Positions 43,012-52,961 of a stretch of DNA of 64,000 nt are shown here, piece after piece; position 1 is the first letter of the stretch; each line of letters opens with the position of its first letter. Under the pieces are notes generated by a model. It was not told where the DNA came from. It ran no database searches and saw only the letters and a program-made list of their open reading frames with translations. The position numbers and the translations under genes are program-made. The stretch is taken from the NCBI RefSeq assembly GCF_051622035.1, contig NC_135359.1, positions 32,269,501 through 32,333,500 of the forward strand, read 5' to 3'. The DNA is from Arctopsyche grandis. Taxonomy: Eukaryota; Arthropoda; Insecta; Trichoptera; Hydropsychidae.

Positions 43012-44523
43012 CTAAGCGAATACCGGATTTGTGTGACTTTTTATATAATGAGATCTTGTATGTCTCACGAGGTCAGAATTTTTGTAGAATGATTTTAGGC
43101 AAATTTTACATTCGTGAGGCTTTTCCCCAGTGTGAGATTTTTCATGCACATTAAGGCTAGATTTTTGAGTAAATGATCTCAAACAAATTTCACATTTATA
43201 CGGCTTATCGCCGGTATGAGATCTTTCGTGTCTCGTAAGGATAGATTTTCGAGAAAAAGACTTAAAAACAAACATCACACTTGTACGGCTTCACGCCAGT
43301 GTGAAATCTTTCATGCCTCACAAGATCGGATTTTTGAGCAAACGATTTTAAACAAATCTCACACTGGTATGACATTTCACCGGTATGAAACTTTTTATGT
43401 ATCGCTATACCGGAAATTTGAGAAAATAATTTAAAACAAATGTTACATTTATAAGGCTTTTCGCCATTGTGAGATCTTTTGTGTATCACAAGGGTAGATT
43501 TTCGGGTAAACGCTTTTAAACAAATGTCACATTCATAAAGTCTGTCTTTAGTACGAGACTTTTTATGCATTGCAAGGTTGGTTTTAAGAATAAATGATTT
43601 TAAACAAATGTCACATTTATACGGTTTTTCTGCAGGGTGAATTTTCTGATGTACAAAAAGTTTAGATCTGTCAGTAAATAATTTTAAACATATATCACAC
43701 TCGTGCAGTTTGAATCCAGCATGGTTTTTTATATGAGCAACGAGGTTAGATTTTCTAAAAAACGATTTAAAGCAAATATCGCATATAAATGAGTTTTCTG
43801 CATCGTGACACCTCAAATGCCTCACAAGACTGAATTTTCGAGAAAACAAACATTTGTACAGTTTTTCGTGAGAGTGTTGTTGCATGTTTTACAAACTTAA
43901 ATTCGATAGCAAATGATTTTGAACAAACTTTACAGCTGAATGGTGTATGATTTTTTTGTTGCACTACGAAGTTTTCATCTGAAGTTTCCGCTGGTGCAGG
44001 TTCTTCTGACGGAACTCTAATGTCATCTTTTATTTCACCCCCGTATCCGTTCAAATTCATTTTTTTTCTTCTGCATCTCTGTAAAATAAAATGAATGTTA
44101 AGCAAATTTTAAATGTATGAAATGTCTTAACAGTGGTAGGTAGAAATCACTTTACCGATAGCACATTAGCACCTGGCTCATTTTCCCACGTTAAATCTTC
44201 TAAGAGAACTTCCTCCGTCTTGATATCCAAGCACATGTCTAACTTAAGTTTTGAGGTTAGGTAATTTTGAAGGCAAATGTTTCGAAAATTATTGACACAT
44301 ACAACGCATATGGTATCTGGCAGTCCGCCATTTTTCTTAATCTACAAATGTGAATGGAAGTAATGAGACGGGATCCCGAGGACGTAATTAAAGGTTAAAA
44401 GCGACTGAAATCAACCTGCAGCCGAGAGCAGATCCAAATGTGCTGCGCCAGTGGATGAAGATCGTCGTGAATGGAGACGGAAGACTCGGCTGGACCAGAG
44501 TAAAGGCAAAGTCTGCATTCCAT
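43012..44523 (-). pseudogene. ZAD C2H2 zinc-finger locus, decayed
   Basis: Three exons on the minus strand mirror the intact gene at 49194-50506. Exon 1 (44416-44523) starts MECRLCLYSGPAESS; exon 2 (44156-44341) has GGLPDTICVVCVNN and the acidic KTEEVLLEDLTWENE; exon 3 runs 44078-43012. Splice sites are canonical. ZAD domains dimerise zinc-finger regulators, and the C2H2 fingers bind DNA. Exon 3 holds about eleven fingers but is broken: a frame change at about 43888 after KFKFVKH, an in-frame 15-base gap that removes half a finger (KCLFSRKF), one finger ending in Arg in place of His (MHKKSRTK), and a one-base T insertion at about 43265 (DVCF then stop; KSFSRK resumes). It could be a pseudogene, or the two frame breaks could be assembly errors. 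Confidence 0.82.
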
Positions 44524-44674
44524 TGTGCAAAACACTACCTCATCGGAAGAAGCGACCATGCGACTCACAAATTTTGTATTTCTTGTGACATTTGGTCGAG
44601 CTATACACAATTTACAGCCATGACTTACAACTTGTCTTTACATATTGCGCGGAATTTGTAGCGAAGTTTGTTGC
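44524..44674. other. Upstream region of the decayed ZAD locus
   Basis: Sequence upstream of exon 1 stays open in frame to an earlier ATG at 44610. No TATA box or other core element was recognised. Confidence 0.3.
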
Positions 44675-45190
44675 AATTGGTTTCGACCGTATCCCGGCCT
44701 ATGGAAACTCAGTTGAGTTTTGAAGAGGATCTTTGTAGGCATATAGTACAACTGAAATGATCTCATCAGGTCACTGCGACACATATCCAGGAAAGTCATT
44801 AACGCATGGCACACGCTCGCCTCGTCAAAAGGTCGAAACGTGTTTCTATACACGTGTCTTGGAAACAAAGGAAGAACTCACTGAACCCATAAAAACCACG
44901 AACTACGTCCAGGCGTATGAACCCATAAAACCACGCTCGCAGCATAACTAGGGCAGCGCGAGTACCAATAACAAAAGATGTGCACACGACACACTTCAAC
45001 CCAAAACCTTTTTTAAAGCAACGCAGCAACCTCCACCGGCAGAGTGAGCCTCTGGAGTTCAAACAGATCACTTCTCCGAAGAAACCTCTTCGTACATACA
45101 ATAACCATTGTACCAATTGAACGCATATAAACGATCCTCTTTCAAACTACACAACACGTGTTTCGTTAGACCGGGATACGGTCAACATAC
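44675..45190. mobile_element. TIR element of about 510 bp
   Basis: ACCGTATCCCGGCCTA at about 44687 and its inverted partner TAGACCGGGATACGGT at about 45160-45175 form the ends. Inside, GAAGAGGATCTTTGTAGGCATATA pairs with TATAAACGATCCTCTTTC (shared order, imperfect). No transposase is encoded. No clear target duplication was seen. Classification is open. Confidence 0.55.
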
Positions 45191-45950
45191 CTTCCCTGTC
45201 TTACATCTTTATTGCTCGATTAATACAAGGTGTATTTGTATGTACGGCGAAGTGGGTAGTTGCTTCGTCGGAACTGAACCATAGTCGAGCACCCACAGCT
45301 CACCAGCATCTGAGGATGATGCGACAGAGAAATGTTATATTAATAGAAGCGCCCTTTGAAAGAAATTCTTGTTTCAACATGTTTACCGTTTCCATTACTA
45401 CGCAATTCGCGCATGCTACTACACTCGGAATATAATCAGGGTCATCACCATTGAAGTATAATGTATAGAATAGTCATTCCTAACAAAAGTATCGCTTAAA
45501 AGCGAGCCATCGAAGAGAGACAAAAGAGTGAGGAAAAAAAATTCGTGGAAGTGATCGTCCCTTATCGTCCCTTGACGTTCAGGGACGCACGGGCACATAC
45601 AGATGTTCGGACTTTGTCGAACTAATACTACCACACAATTTCACTAGTAGAGCCTATTTCAAAGAGATCCTACTGCTACAGAGTTTAACAATCAACTGAG
45701 CAAAACAGCCGAAATCTCCGTTTGCACGGAGTTTTTGTAGCAACATTTTTGGAAGCTAAGAGCGCTTCTACCCATTCTACTTCAGTGGTCATCACATATT
45801 ACTACAGAAATAAAAGTCCTTTTTGATAGTTAAATATACGTGTTTTATTTTGATATAGATTTATTTACAATTTATTTATTTATTTATTAGCGGATAATAA
45901 CAAATTATAAATGAAAATGAAAAATTAAAAAACACAAACAAACAAAAAAT
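45191..45950. other. Spacer with hAT-like MITE end
   Basis: At 45325 CAGAGAAATGTTATATTAAT begins a sequence resembling the inverted right half of the MITE at 46790-47328 (GAAGCGCCCTTT, TTTCCATTACTACGCAATT). GCACCCACAGCTCACC (about 45290) recurs at about 46379, just past the MITE end there, as part of a direct repeat of about 36 bp. No gene is present. Confidence 0.5.
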
Positions 45951-46025
45951 TAACAATAAAATATGAGTTTCTGCATTTCCGTTAAAATGTAGAGCAAATA
46001 TACAAGTAATCGGGGTACCTAAAAG

Positions 46026-46378
46026 CAGAGAGATGTAATAAGAATAGAGGCGCCCTTACGAATAAATAATTGTTGTCAATTTTACGCGGTACGTCTCTAT
46101 AAATACGCTACGTCGCACGGAATACAATCGGATCAATTTACTTATAAAAATGTATCCCATGTTGTTTATTGTGTGTTTTTGAATGTATTGTGCAATTTTT
46201 ACCGATGCTTACCCATCTTGCGAGTAATATAAACAAACAAGTTTTTATCGGACACACGTAGAGCACCAAGCGTCAAATACGACTGATGCAAAAACTATTT
46301 AGATCTGTCCGTGGACAGAATATCACTTGACAACAAAAGAACACCTAAAGCCACTTCTATTAATATTACATTTCTCTG
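46026..46378 (-). mobile_element. hAT-like MITE, copy 2 (inverted)
   Basis: This is an inverted close copy of 40732-41088 with the same ends. Its left flank CCTAAAAG followed outward by GGTACC-type sequence is the inverted form of the copy 1 insertion site, so both copies share one original insertion. The right flank is different (GCACCCACAGC), so a rearrangement breakpoint lies at 46378. Confidence 0.85.
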
Positions 46379-46518
46379 GCACCCACAGCTCACCGGCATC
46401 TGAGGACGATGCGCTGGTTTATATAGGTGTTGCTTGTGCAACGTGTAGCTCGGCTGGTGAGATCGTGTTCTGAAAGATTCCTACGGCGTCGAGGTCTTCT
46501 TTTGTGTTCTATGTTTGA

Positions 46519-46735
46519 TGCGGTAATTGGACTATTCGTCACATTGGGGTGGTCACAAAGACATTTTTTGCCATGAAAATCGCGAATACACAATATTTGG
46601 CACTCAAGTTCTCGTTACTATGATAGTTATCGTTAGTATGATGGACTTTTCGGCTGCCAGATGTTCCGTTATAGAGATTTTAGTGACTTTGTGACGAGTA
46701 ATTTGTGACCAGTAATCACCGAACCGTTTGATGCG
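46519..46735. repeat. Palindromic MITE-like element, copy 2
   Basis: Left part GCGGTAATTGGACTATTCGT with GTGGTCACAAAGACA, and right part TGACTTTGTGACGAGTAATT with GACCAGTAATCACCGAACC, form an imperfect palindrome around TTGGCACTCAAG...GCTGCCAGATGTTCC. It is related to the element at 50-235. Confidence 0.55.
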
Positions 46736-46789
46736 TAGTTGCGTAGCTCGGTGGGGGTTCCTGTATACTCGAGATTGCGTATCTGGAGC

Positions 46790-47328
46790 CAGAGAAATGT
46801 TATAATAATATAAGTGGCTTTAGGTGTTATATTGTTGTCAAGTTCACAGACATTCCTAGATAATTTTAGCATCAGTTGTATTTGATGCTTGGTGGTCAAA
46901 GTATGTCCGATAAAAAATTCTCTGGGTAAGTGCATCGTTAAAAATTGCACGATGCATTCAAAAACCCACAATTAACAACACGGGATACATTTTTATAAGT
47001 AAATTGATCATTTAAGTAACATTTTATTCAATTGACATCGTATATGAAAGCGCATTGCGACAGCTAGCATTCGGCAATAGCATACGTATACGCGTACAAT
47101 ATTGCGTAGTTATGGAAACGGAACGCGTGTTATTGAAATAAGAAATGTATTTGAAAGGGCGCTTCTATTATTATAACTAAAGCCTGGACCCTGAGGGGGC
47201 TGTGTATTTTTCAAATGTTGTAAATGCATTTTTAAAGGTTTGCCGAACCTTTTTTTACAAAGGATTTACAATAATTGAACAATAAACAGTACGCTTCCGG
47301 TCCTACCTCTAATTATAACATTTCTCTG
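46790..47328. mobile_element. hAT-like MITE relative, copy 3
   Basis: It starts CAGAGAAATGTTATAATAAT, ends ATTATAACATTTCTCTG, and has a perfect 9-bp flank ATCTGGAGC on both sides (46781-46789 and 47329-47337). The left 220 bases follow copy 1; the remainder is a different filler with an inner palindrome (AAAGGTTTGCCGAACCTTT). Nine bases would suit a Mutator-type insertion, whereas copy 1 suggests eight. Confidence 0.8.
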
Positions 47329-47337
47329 ATCTGGAGC

Positions 47338-48160
47338 GAGTTTATGGAGTCTTTGCTCTAGTTTGAACGGAGGTATGTACTTCGGCCAAGGTTGACTTTC
47401 GTGTTCGAACAGGACGCTTAAACCTACCCGGAAATATTAGTCAATTGTTGTTATAAACCGGACACTTGTTTGTCTATTTTTGTTAATTGTTTACTAATTA
47501 AGTTTAAAACTGAATTATTAAACAATAAAAGCTTGAAATCCTTAATGTAATTTGTATTTTCTATAATCTTATTATTCCGACAAGTTCTGCTATATTTTTT
47601 TGCAAATATGGGATACACCGTTATCGATCACTGTCAAGCGTCGTCCGAGGGTCGTCGAATTGGTATATATCACCGTCAAGTTAGTATAAACAATTCTATA
47701 GAATTTCAACGAGACCGCTCCGATCCCGTAAGATCCGGCGTATCATACCGGATATGACCCTACATTTTGTGTTTAAAACTATCTAAAAAAAATATCCCGC
47801 GTACAGCATACCGCTCCCTCGCTGTGTGATCGCGCCCTATGTCATTTGTACAGCTTGAGTTGGATGAGGGAAATAGGTGATATCTTCGACCTAGTTTCGT
47901 ATAGTACAAGTTGTGCTATATTTCTACAGAATCAGCACATGATAGTTTCGAAAAGCTTGATAGTCGCTTTACCTAAATTTGAATTAAAATTTGCATATTT
48001 TGAATATGTACACATGTAGGTTAGGAGTTTCTAGCATACGGCCCGCGAGGAACGCTCCGGTATGCATTGTTTTTTGGAACTAATCAAATATCATTAGATC
48101 AGCGGTCGCCAACTTTTCGGTAAGTTCTGTGGGTACTGACCTGGGATACAAAAAGTATCA
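47338..48160. other. Spacer with small palindromes, no gene seen
   Basis: ATCCGGCGTATCATACCGGAT near 47729 is a short inverted repeat. CAGCGGTCGCCAACTTTTCGG at 48100 looks like an hAT terminal sequence but no partner end was found. Confidence 0.4.
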
Positions 48161-48705
48161 ATGTTCTAAAGGATGCCAGTTTGGAAAGGGTCCACCTTAC
48201 GGCATAAACTCCGAGTTGATGAAGACTCGAAAAAAATAAACTCTTACCAAAGCGTTAAGATTAGGACAAGTACGCGTATAGGTGAGATTCATGGGAGGAG
48301 CCGATGAATTCGTCTACTCCCACTCCTAATCTCAATTCTTTGGTACGAGTTCATTTTTCGAGTCTTCGTCAACCCAAGATTTTATGCCGCAAAGGCCACC
48401 GGTTTGAAAGATGTGCGCATTTCGGCAGGGAATTTGTTTGTAAAAATTGTTAGGATTTTTAATGTTTATTTATGTCATGTAAAAATTATATATGTACACA
48501 TTATCTGTTCCCCCGTATTTTTAAGTAATTGTTGAATACATAATTTTTTTTAATATTTCAGATTATACTTGGTCTACTGTAGGAAGACTTAGGAAAAACG
48601 TACATACAGTAGAATATTGTAAGCGCGAATTGCTATTGGTTGAAATGAGGTGAAAAGGACAGCATGTGCGTTTTACCTCAGTGTCTCCTTCCAAACTGGC
48701 ATCCT
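48161..48705. mobile_element. TIR element containing a long palindrome
   Basis: Ends are GGATGCCAGTTTGGAAAG at about 48163 and CTTCCAAACTGGCATCC at about 48688-48704. Between 48190 and 48410, arms with CACCTTACGGCATAAA, GAAGACTCGAAAAA and CTTACCAAAG pair with CTTTGGTACGAG, TTTTTCGAGTCTTC and TTTATGCCGCAAAG. It is noncoding, so a MITE is the best fit. Confidence 0.6.
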
Positions 48706-49193
48706 ACACCGGATGGACAATAAACCATTTTTTTGTCAAATAAATATTACATATTTTTAACATTATATACATGTTGTCATTTCCCCTAGATTTTTAAGTT
48801 ATTTTTTAATCTATTCATTCATAGGTCAAAACAATTGATGTCGTGAATGTTAGCTAATATGTGAATATATTTATTTTCCTTGTATTTTAAAGTAAATACT
48901 ATTTTAATTTGTTATAAGTATGAATATTAATAAAAAATATTTTGAATAAAGCATATTTTTTCAATAAATATTTTAATTTCAGTACAATCTTTTAATACGT
49001 ATAATAGGGTACATCGAAAACAGCAAATTTTGGAGTTTGGAAACACCTCTAGTTGGAAAAGATGTTCCGTATAACGGGAAATCCGTAAAAAAATAATATA
49101 AAAATTCTGAAAAAAATATTTGCACTGCCGCCAGCCCATTCAAGTTTTGGCAATTTTACGGATTCGGTTTAGCATATGTATGAAAAAATTATT
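48706..49193. other. AT-rich 3' flank of the zinc-finger gene
   Basis: AT-rich sequence that probably includes the 3' UTR of the minus-strand gene ending at 49194. On that strand TTATTAAT and AATAAA-like strings (for example near 48925 and 48965) could serve for polyadenylation. Confidence 0.4.
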
Positions 49194-50506
49194 TTAAGCA
49201 AATGCCACATTTTTGTGGTTTACTTTAGCGTGAGATTTCATATGAGTAATAAGATGGCTTTTTTGGGCGAATAATTTTAAACAAATATCACATTTATGTG
49301 GCTTCTCTCCAGTATGAGATCTTTCGTGTCTTACAAGGTTGGATTTCCCAGAAAACGATTTGCAACAAATATCACATTGGTATGGCTTTTCCCCACTATG
49401 AGATCTTTCATGTCCCGCAAGGTTAGATTTTTTAGCAAATGATTTTAAGCAAATATTACATTTATATGGCTTTTCCCCGGTGTGCAATCTTTTATGTCCA
49501 GCAAGGTTGGACTTTTGAGTAAACGATTTTAAACAAATACCACATTTGTACGGCTTTTCTCCCGTATGAGATCGTAAATGTCCCACAAGGATACATTTTG
49601 TGGCAAAGGATTTTAAACAAACGTCACATTTGTACGGTTTTTCCCCAGTGTGGAATTTCTTATGTATAAAAAGTTTAGATTGGTGAGCAAATGATTTTAA
49701 ACAAATATCACATTTGTACAGTTTTTCTACAGTGTGAGATCTCATGTGTTTCACAAGTTTAAATTTAAGAGTGAACGATTTATAACAAAATTCACATTTG
49801 AATATTGGACTATTATTTTGATGCAGTCGTAATTTAGACTCGTGATTAGGTTCCTTCAGGGAAATTTTTGTATTATCTTTTGATTCTGTTCTATAATTTT
49901 CTAGAAACCATTTTTCTCCACATACCTGGAAAATAAATTGGATACGATACAATTTTAAATGTGTGCAATATTTTAAAAATATGTTGAGAGGTCAAATTAC
50001 CGGTGAATTGAAATTTTCAATTGAGTGGATGTTTTGTTTAAAATCGCTTCGTTTTGAGGCGCTCGAGTTCCTTTCATTTGTCACGTCATTGACAGGGGAA
50101 TTATAAACATTTGGTGATGAATTAGCACCCGAGTCATTCTCCCACGATAAATCTTCCAGTAAAACTTCTTCTGTCTTGACATCGAAATGTTCATCTAATC
50201 TCAGCTTGGACGTCTTGTCACTTTGAAGACAAACGTTTCGAAAACTGGTGAAAGATTCTAAATTATTGACACACGAAAAACACACCGTATCCGGAAATCT
50301 GTCACCTATTTTAACCTACAAATAAGAAAGATATTTAATGGTATAGAAAGATCAGAGTTCAAGAAGTTATAAGTAACTGTCACTGACACACAACTGACCC
50401 GCAGTCGACAGCAGGCCCAAATACGTTGCACCAGTGCATGAGGATTGGCAAATAAGGAGACAGAACTTTCCATTGGTGCAGAAAAAAGGCAAAGCCTGCA
50501 CTCCAT
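49194..50506 (-). CDS. ZAD C2H2 zinc-finger protein, intact (about 384 aa)
   Basis: Three coding exons on the minus strand, all joined in phase 0: 50506-50399, 50315-50001 and 49925-49194. Exon 1 starts at ATG 50506 (MECRLCLFSAPMESSVSLFA). The ZAD spans exons 1 and 2, with Cys pairs CRLC and CFSC (DTVCFSCVNN). An acidic and polar linker follows (KTEEVLLEDLSWENDSGANS). Exon 3 carries seven C2H2 fingers from KCEFCYKSFTLKFKLVKH to KCDICLKLFAQKSHLITH, joined mostly by TGEKPY-type linkers, so it should bind DNA in the nucleus. ZAD mediates dimerisation. All fingers keep their Cys and His residues. An ATG-rich open stretch extends upstream of exon 1, so the start could be further 5' (to about 50545). 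Targets cannot be inferred. Confidence 0.88.
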
Positions 50507-51056
50507 CGCGCAAACAGCTAAACAACTGACTGTACTGTGTGTCAAAAGTATGAAACGTCAAAAGTATGAGTTCTTCTCTAGAACTCGTCCAAATTAAACG
50601 TGCTTTACAGCCATATGCTTATCTTTCATGAGGCGAAGGAAAACCTAGAAAGTGCCTCATGGCTCTTCTTCATTCACTAAATATAGATCATTCAAAAGTT
50701 TTTCCTGTAAAGCTACGTCTCTATTTGCGGCGAATTACCGGAGCTTGGAACTGGGAAGTGTTTGGCGAAGAACTGTTTCGTTCTTCGAGTGCATACATAT
50801 TTAAAAATTCGAGCTCAGATAGTTCGCTGCAAGTAGAGATGTATACATATAAAAAACATTGATTGGTAGTTCTATGAAAGTCCCCCTCTAAAGTACCTTT
50901 CTCGTTCCACTTCTCACTTATTATAACACAACCAAGATTGATTGATATTGACGCAGTTAGTGTGGTAGAGGTGGTTTATGGCTGTTCACACAAGTGGTAC
51001 TCACCGCTCAAAGAGATCATCGGTCGACGAGTCGCGAGACTTTATTGGTTGTTGTA
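50507..51056. other. Upstream region of the intact ZAD gene
   Basis: This stretch includes the presumed promoter of the minus-strand gene. CATGAGGC and GCCTCATG (about 50627-50661) form a short hairpin. No further gene is supported. Confidence 0.4.
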
Positions 51057-51275
51057 AGGTCTGTTCATACCTATTTAGCACGACCCGTATCCTGCAGGTG
51101 TCATGCAAGTGCGGATAGTATTCTTTGGTACATTCTATGGACGTGTTCATACTCCATTCGCGCATGCGCATTTACGCATTCATACGAGTCCATATAGAAT
51201 GTACCAAATAATACAATCCGCACTTGCATGACACCTGCAGGATACGGGTCGTGCTGGATAGGTATGAACAGACCT
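51057..51275. repeat. Long palindrome 1
   Basis: Arms of about 86 bp (51057-51142 and 51188-51275) are largely complementary, for example AGGTCTGTTCATACCTAT against ATAGGTATGAACAGACCT and CCTGCAGGTGTCATGCAAGT against its exact complement. The 45-bp centre contains CGCGCATGCGC. There is no ORF. It is a foldback or MITE candidate. Confidence 0.88.
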
Positions 51276-51780
51276 GTATACGTCTTTTACGTTACAATAT
51301 TGTAAAGTAGAGATTAGGTAATTGGTGCTCGTTGACCACTGGCTTTCCAGCACCGATTGCTTGATTGCGCGTTCGCCCCAAAAAAGTCGTATACAATAAC
51401 TAATAAGGTCTTGCGTCCAACTAAAAATGATCTCTCTGTACTGAGAGTACATTCTGTGCATAAATATTCGGTGGATTTGTTCCGTGCTTTATTCAGAGCT
51501 AGTCGACGGATTAACATCCAACCACCTCTACCACATTGTGTCTTTCATTTCGATCTTCACGTTCACGCTACAATATCTTTGAATTTATGAAAAAAAAATT
51601 GGCACTATTTCTTTGAGAACGGTGAGAGGGCTCCCAAAATCAAATTGCAACTATGGCCTATGAAATTAAAAAAAATCCTCAGAATTCTACAGACTCAATA
51701 TAAAAAATAAAATAATGCCAAAGTCTACATTCCACTGCGTTAAACACTATTTGACATGAAAAACTACTATAAAACCATAA
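51276..51780. other. Spacer between palindromes
   Basis: No gene seen. GTGGTAGAGGTGG at 50962 and CCACCTCTACCAC at about 51525 are inverted partners, so palindrome 1 may lie within a larger inverted repeat of about 575 bp. Confidence 0.45.
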
Positions 51781-52014
51781 GCCCGGCTTTACACGGGAAG
51801 GATGGATTAGATCGGCACCGTGTCTGCGCTGGTCACTAGATGCTATGTTGTATGGGTGGTTATGCACCGTTTCAGACGTCCCAGATGAATACACCGGTTG
51901 TGGATCATCCGAGACGTCTGAAACAGTGAATACCCACCCATACAACACAGCATATAGTACCCTGCGCAGGCACGTTGCTGGTCTAATCCATCCTTCCCGT
52001 GTAAAGTCGGGCTA
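51781..52014. repeat. Long palindrome 2
   Basis: Arms of about 100 bp (51781-51880 and 51912-52014) include AGCCCGGCTTTACACGGGAA against TTCCCGTGTAAAGTCGGGCT, and CCGTTTCAGACGTC against GACGTCTGAAACAG. Sequence is unrelated to palindromes 1 and 3. Noncoding. Confidence 0.87.
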
Positions 52015-52190
52015 AGAAAAAGGCCTCTTATTTTTTTATTTTTCATGACAGTTTGTCTCAATTGCACACAATTCACAGCTATGAGTACGGTTGCTACATA
52101 TTTCGGGATACATATTAAGTAACATGAGTTGTAACAATGGCGCACCTAGAATTAAAATTAAGGGTAAAGAAGCACAATATATATCGGTCT

Positions 52191-52557
52191 CCGTGACGAT
52201 ACAGAATGTTAAATTACAGAAAACACAAATATCGGAAGGTAAAGATCGAAAATCGAAACATCAAAAATAAAGGGTGCATGGTAAACGGTACATACTCGCT
52301 TAATTTGCGCGAGCAGGATACAACAGGAACAAGAGGAACAGGCTTTTCCTCCCGTATTAATGTGCGCGCGCAGAATACGGGAGGAAAAGCATGTCCCTCT
52401 TGTTCCTGTTGTATCCTGCTCGCGCAAATTAAGTGAGTATGTACCGTTTACCATGCACCATTTTTTTTTTGATCTTTCGACTTAAGATCTTTCGATTTTC
52501 GATCTTTGCCTTCCGATATTTGTGTTTTCTGTAATTTAACATTCTGTCTCGTCACGT
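52191..52557. repeat. Long palindrome 3, near UBR4
   Basis: Arms of about 165-175 bp surround a short GC-alternating centre (GTGCGCGCGC). Over the inner 45 bases the arms differ at one visible site (TACTCGCTTAATTTGCGC against TACTCACTTAATTTGCGC). The outer arms carry AGAATGTTAAATTACAGAAA and its complement. The right edge is about 200 bp from the UBR4 start codon. A transcript through it would fold into a long double strand. Confidence 0.9.
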
Positions 52558-52758
52558 AAACCCAATATATATGTATATATATATAGTTCGGTGATTACTG
52601 GTCATAAAGTCACTAAAATCTATTTACACTAGTATCTTGTCTAATTTTTCAGTGTGTTCACATTGCGTGAAATTCTATTTTGGTAGAATGACATGGCAAC
52701 ATTGGCGTAGACTTGCCGGCCGTGGAGTCAGCTGGCGAGCGCAAAAAGTCGATCTGTG
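52558..52758 (+). promoter_or_regulatory. Probable UBR4 promoter and 5' UTR
   Basis: This is the only gap between palindrome 3 and the UBR4 start. It includes a short (TA)n run and GGTGATTACTGGTCATAAAG at about 52590, a terminal fragment of the palindromic MITE family seen at 46519. GC content rises from about 52710 into exon 1. No TATA box at a convincing distance was identified, so a broad promoter is possible. Confidence 0.4.
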
Positions 52759-52961
52759 ATGTCTTCCCGCGGCTCTAAGCCGGATAGCGGGGGAGGCGGG
52801 GGCGGGGGCGCAGGCTCCGCTGGAGGGGGCGCGGGAGGGGGCGCGGGTGGGGGCGGCGGCGGGGGCGAGTGCTGGTCGGGGCTTCTGGGGCTGCTGCTTC
52901 CCGGAGCGCCCGACGTGACAGCTCCAGTTTTGCTGAAGCTGGTGGTGCGCCTCGCAGACAG
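52759..52961 (+). other. UBR4: UBR4 exon 1, Gly-rich and GC-rich
   Basis: The first coding exon is very GC-rich (GGGGGC repeats) within an AT-rich region. It encodes [10 protein letters not shown], a run of Gly with a few Ala, Ser and Thr-free spacers, then [20 protein letters not shown]. The Gly tract is a likely site of length variation. Exon 1 is joined to exon 2 across an intron of 1,030 bp (52962-53991) in which I see no gene or repeat edge. Confidence 0.8.

Noticed and set aside
48100-48120. hAT-like terminal sequence CAGCGGTCGCCAACTTTT
   Set aside because: No inverted partner or target duplication was found, so no element can be delimited.
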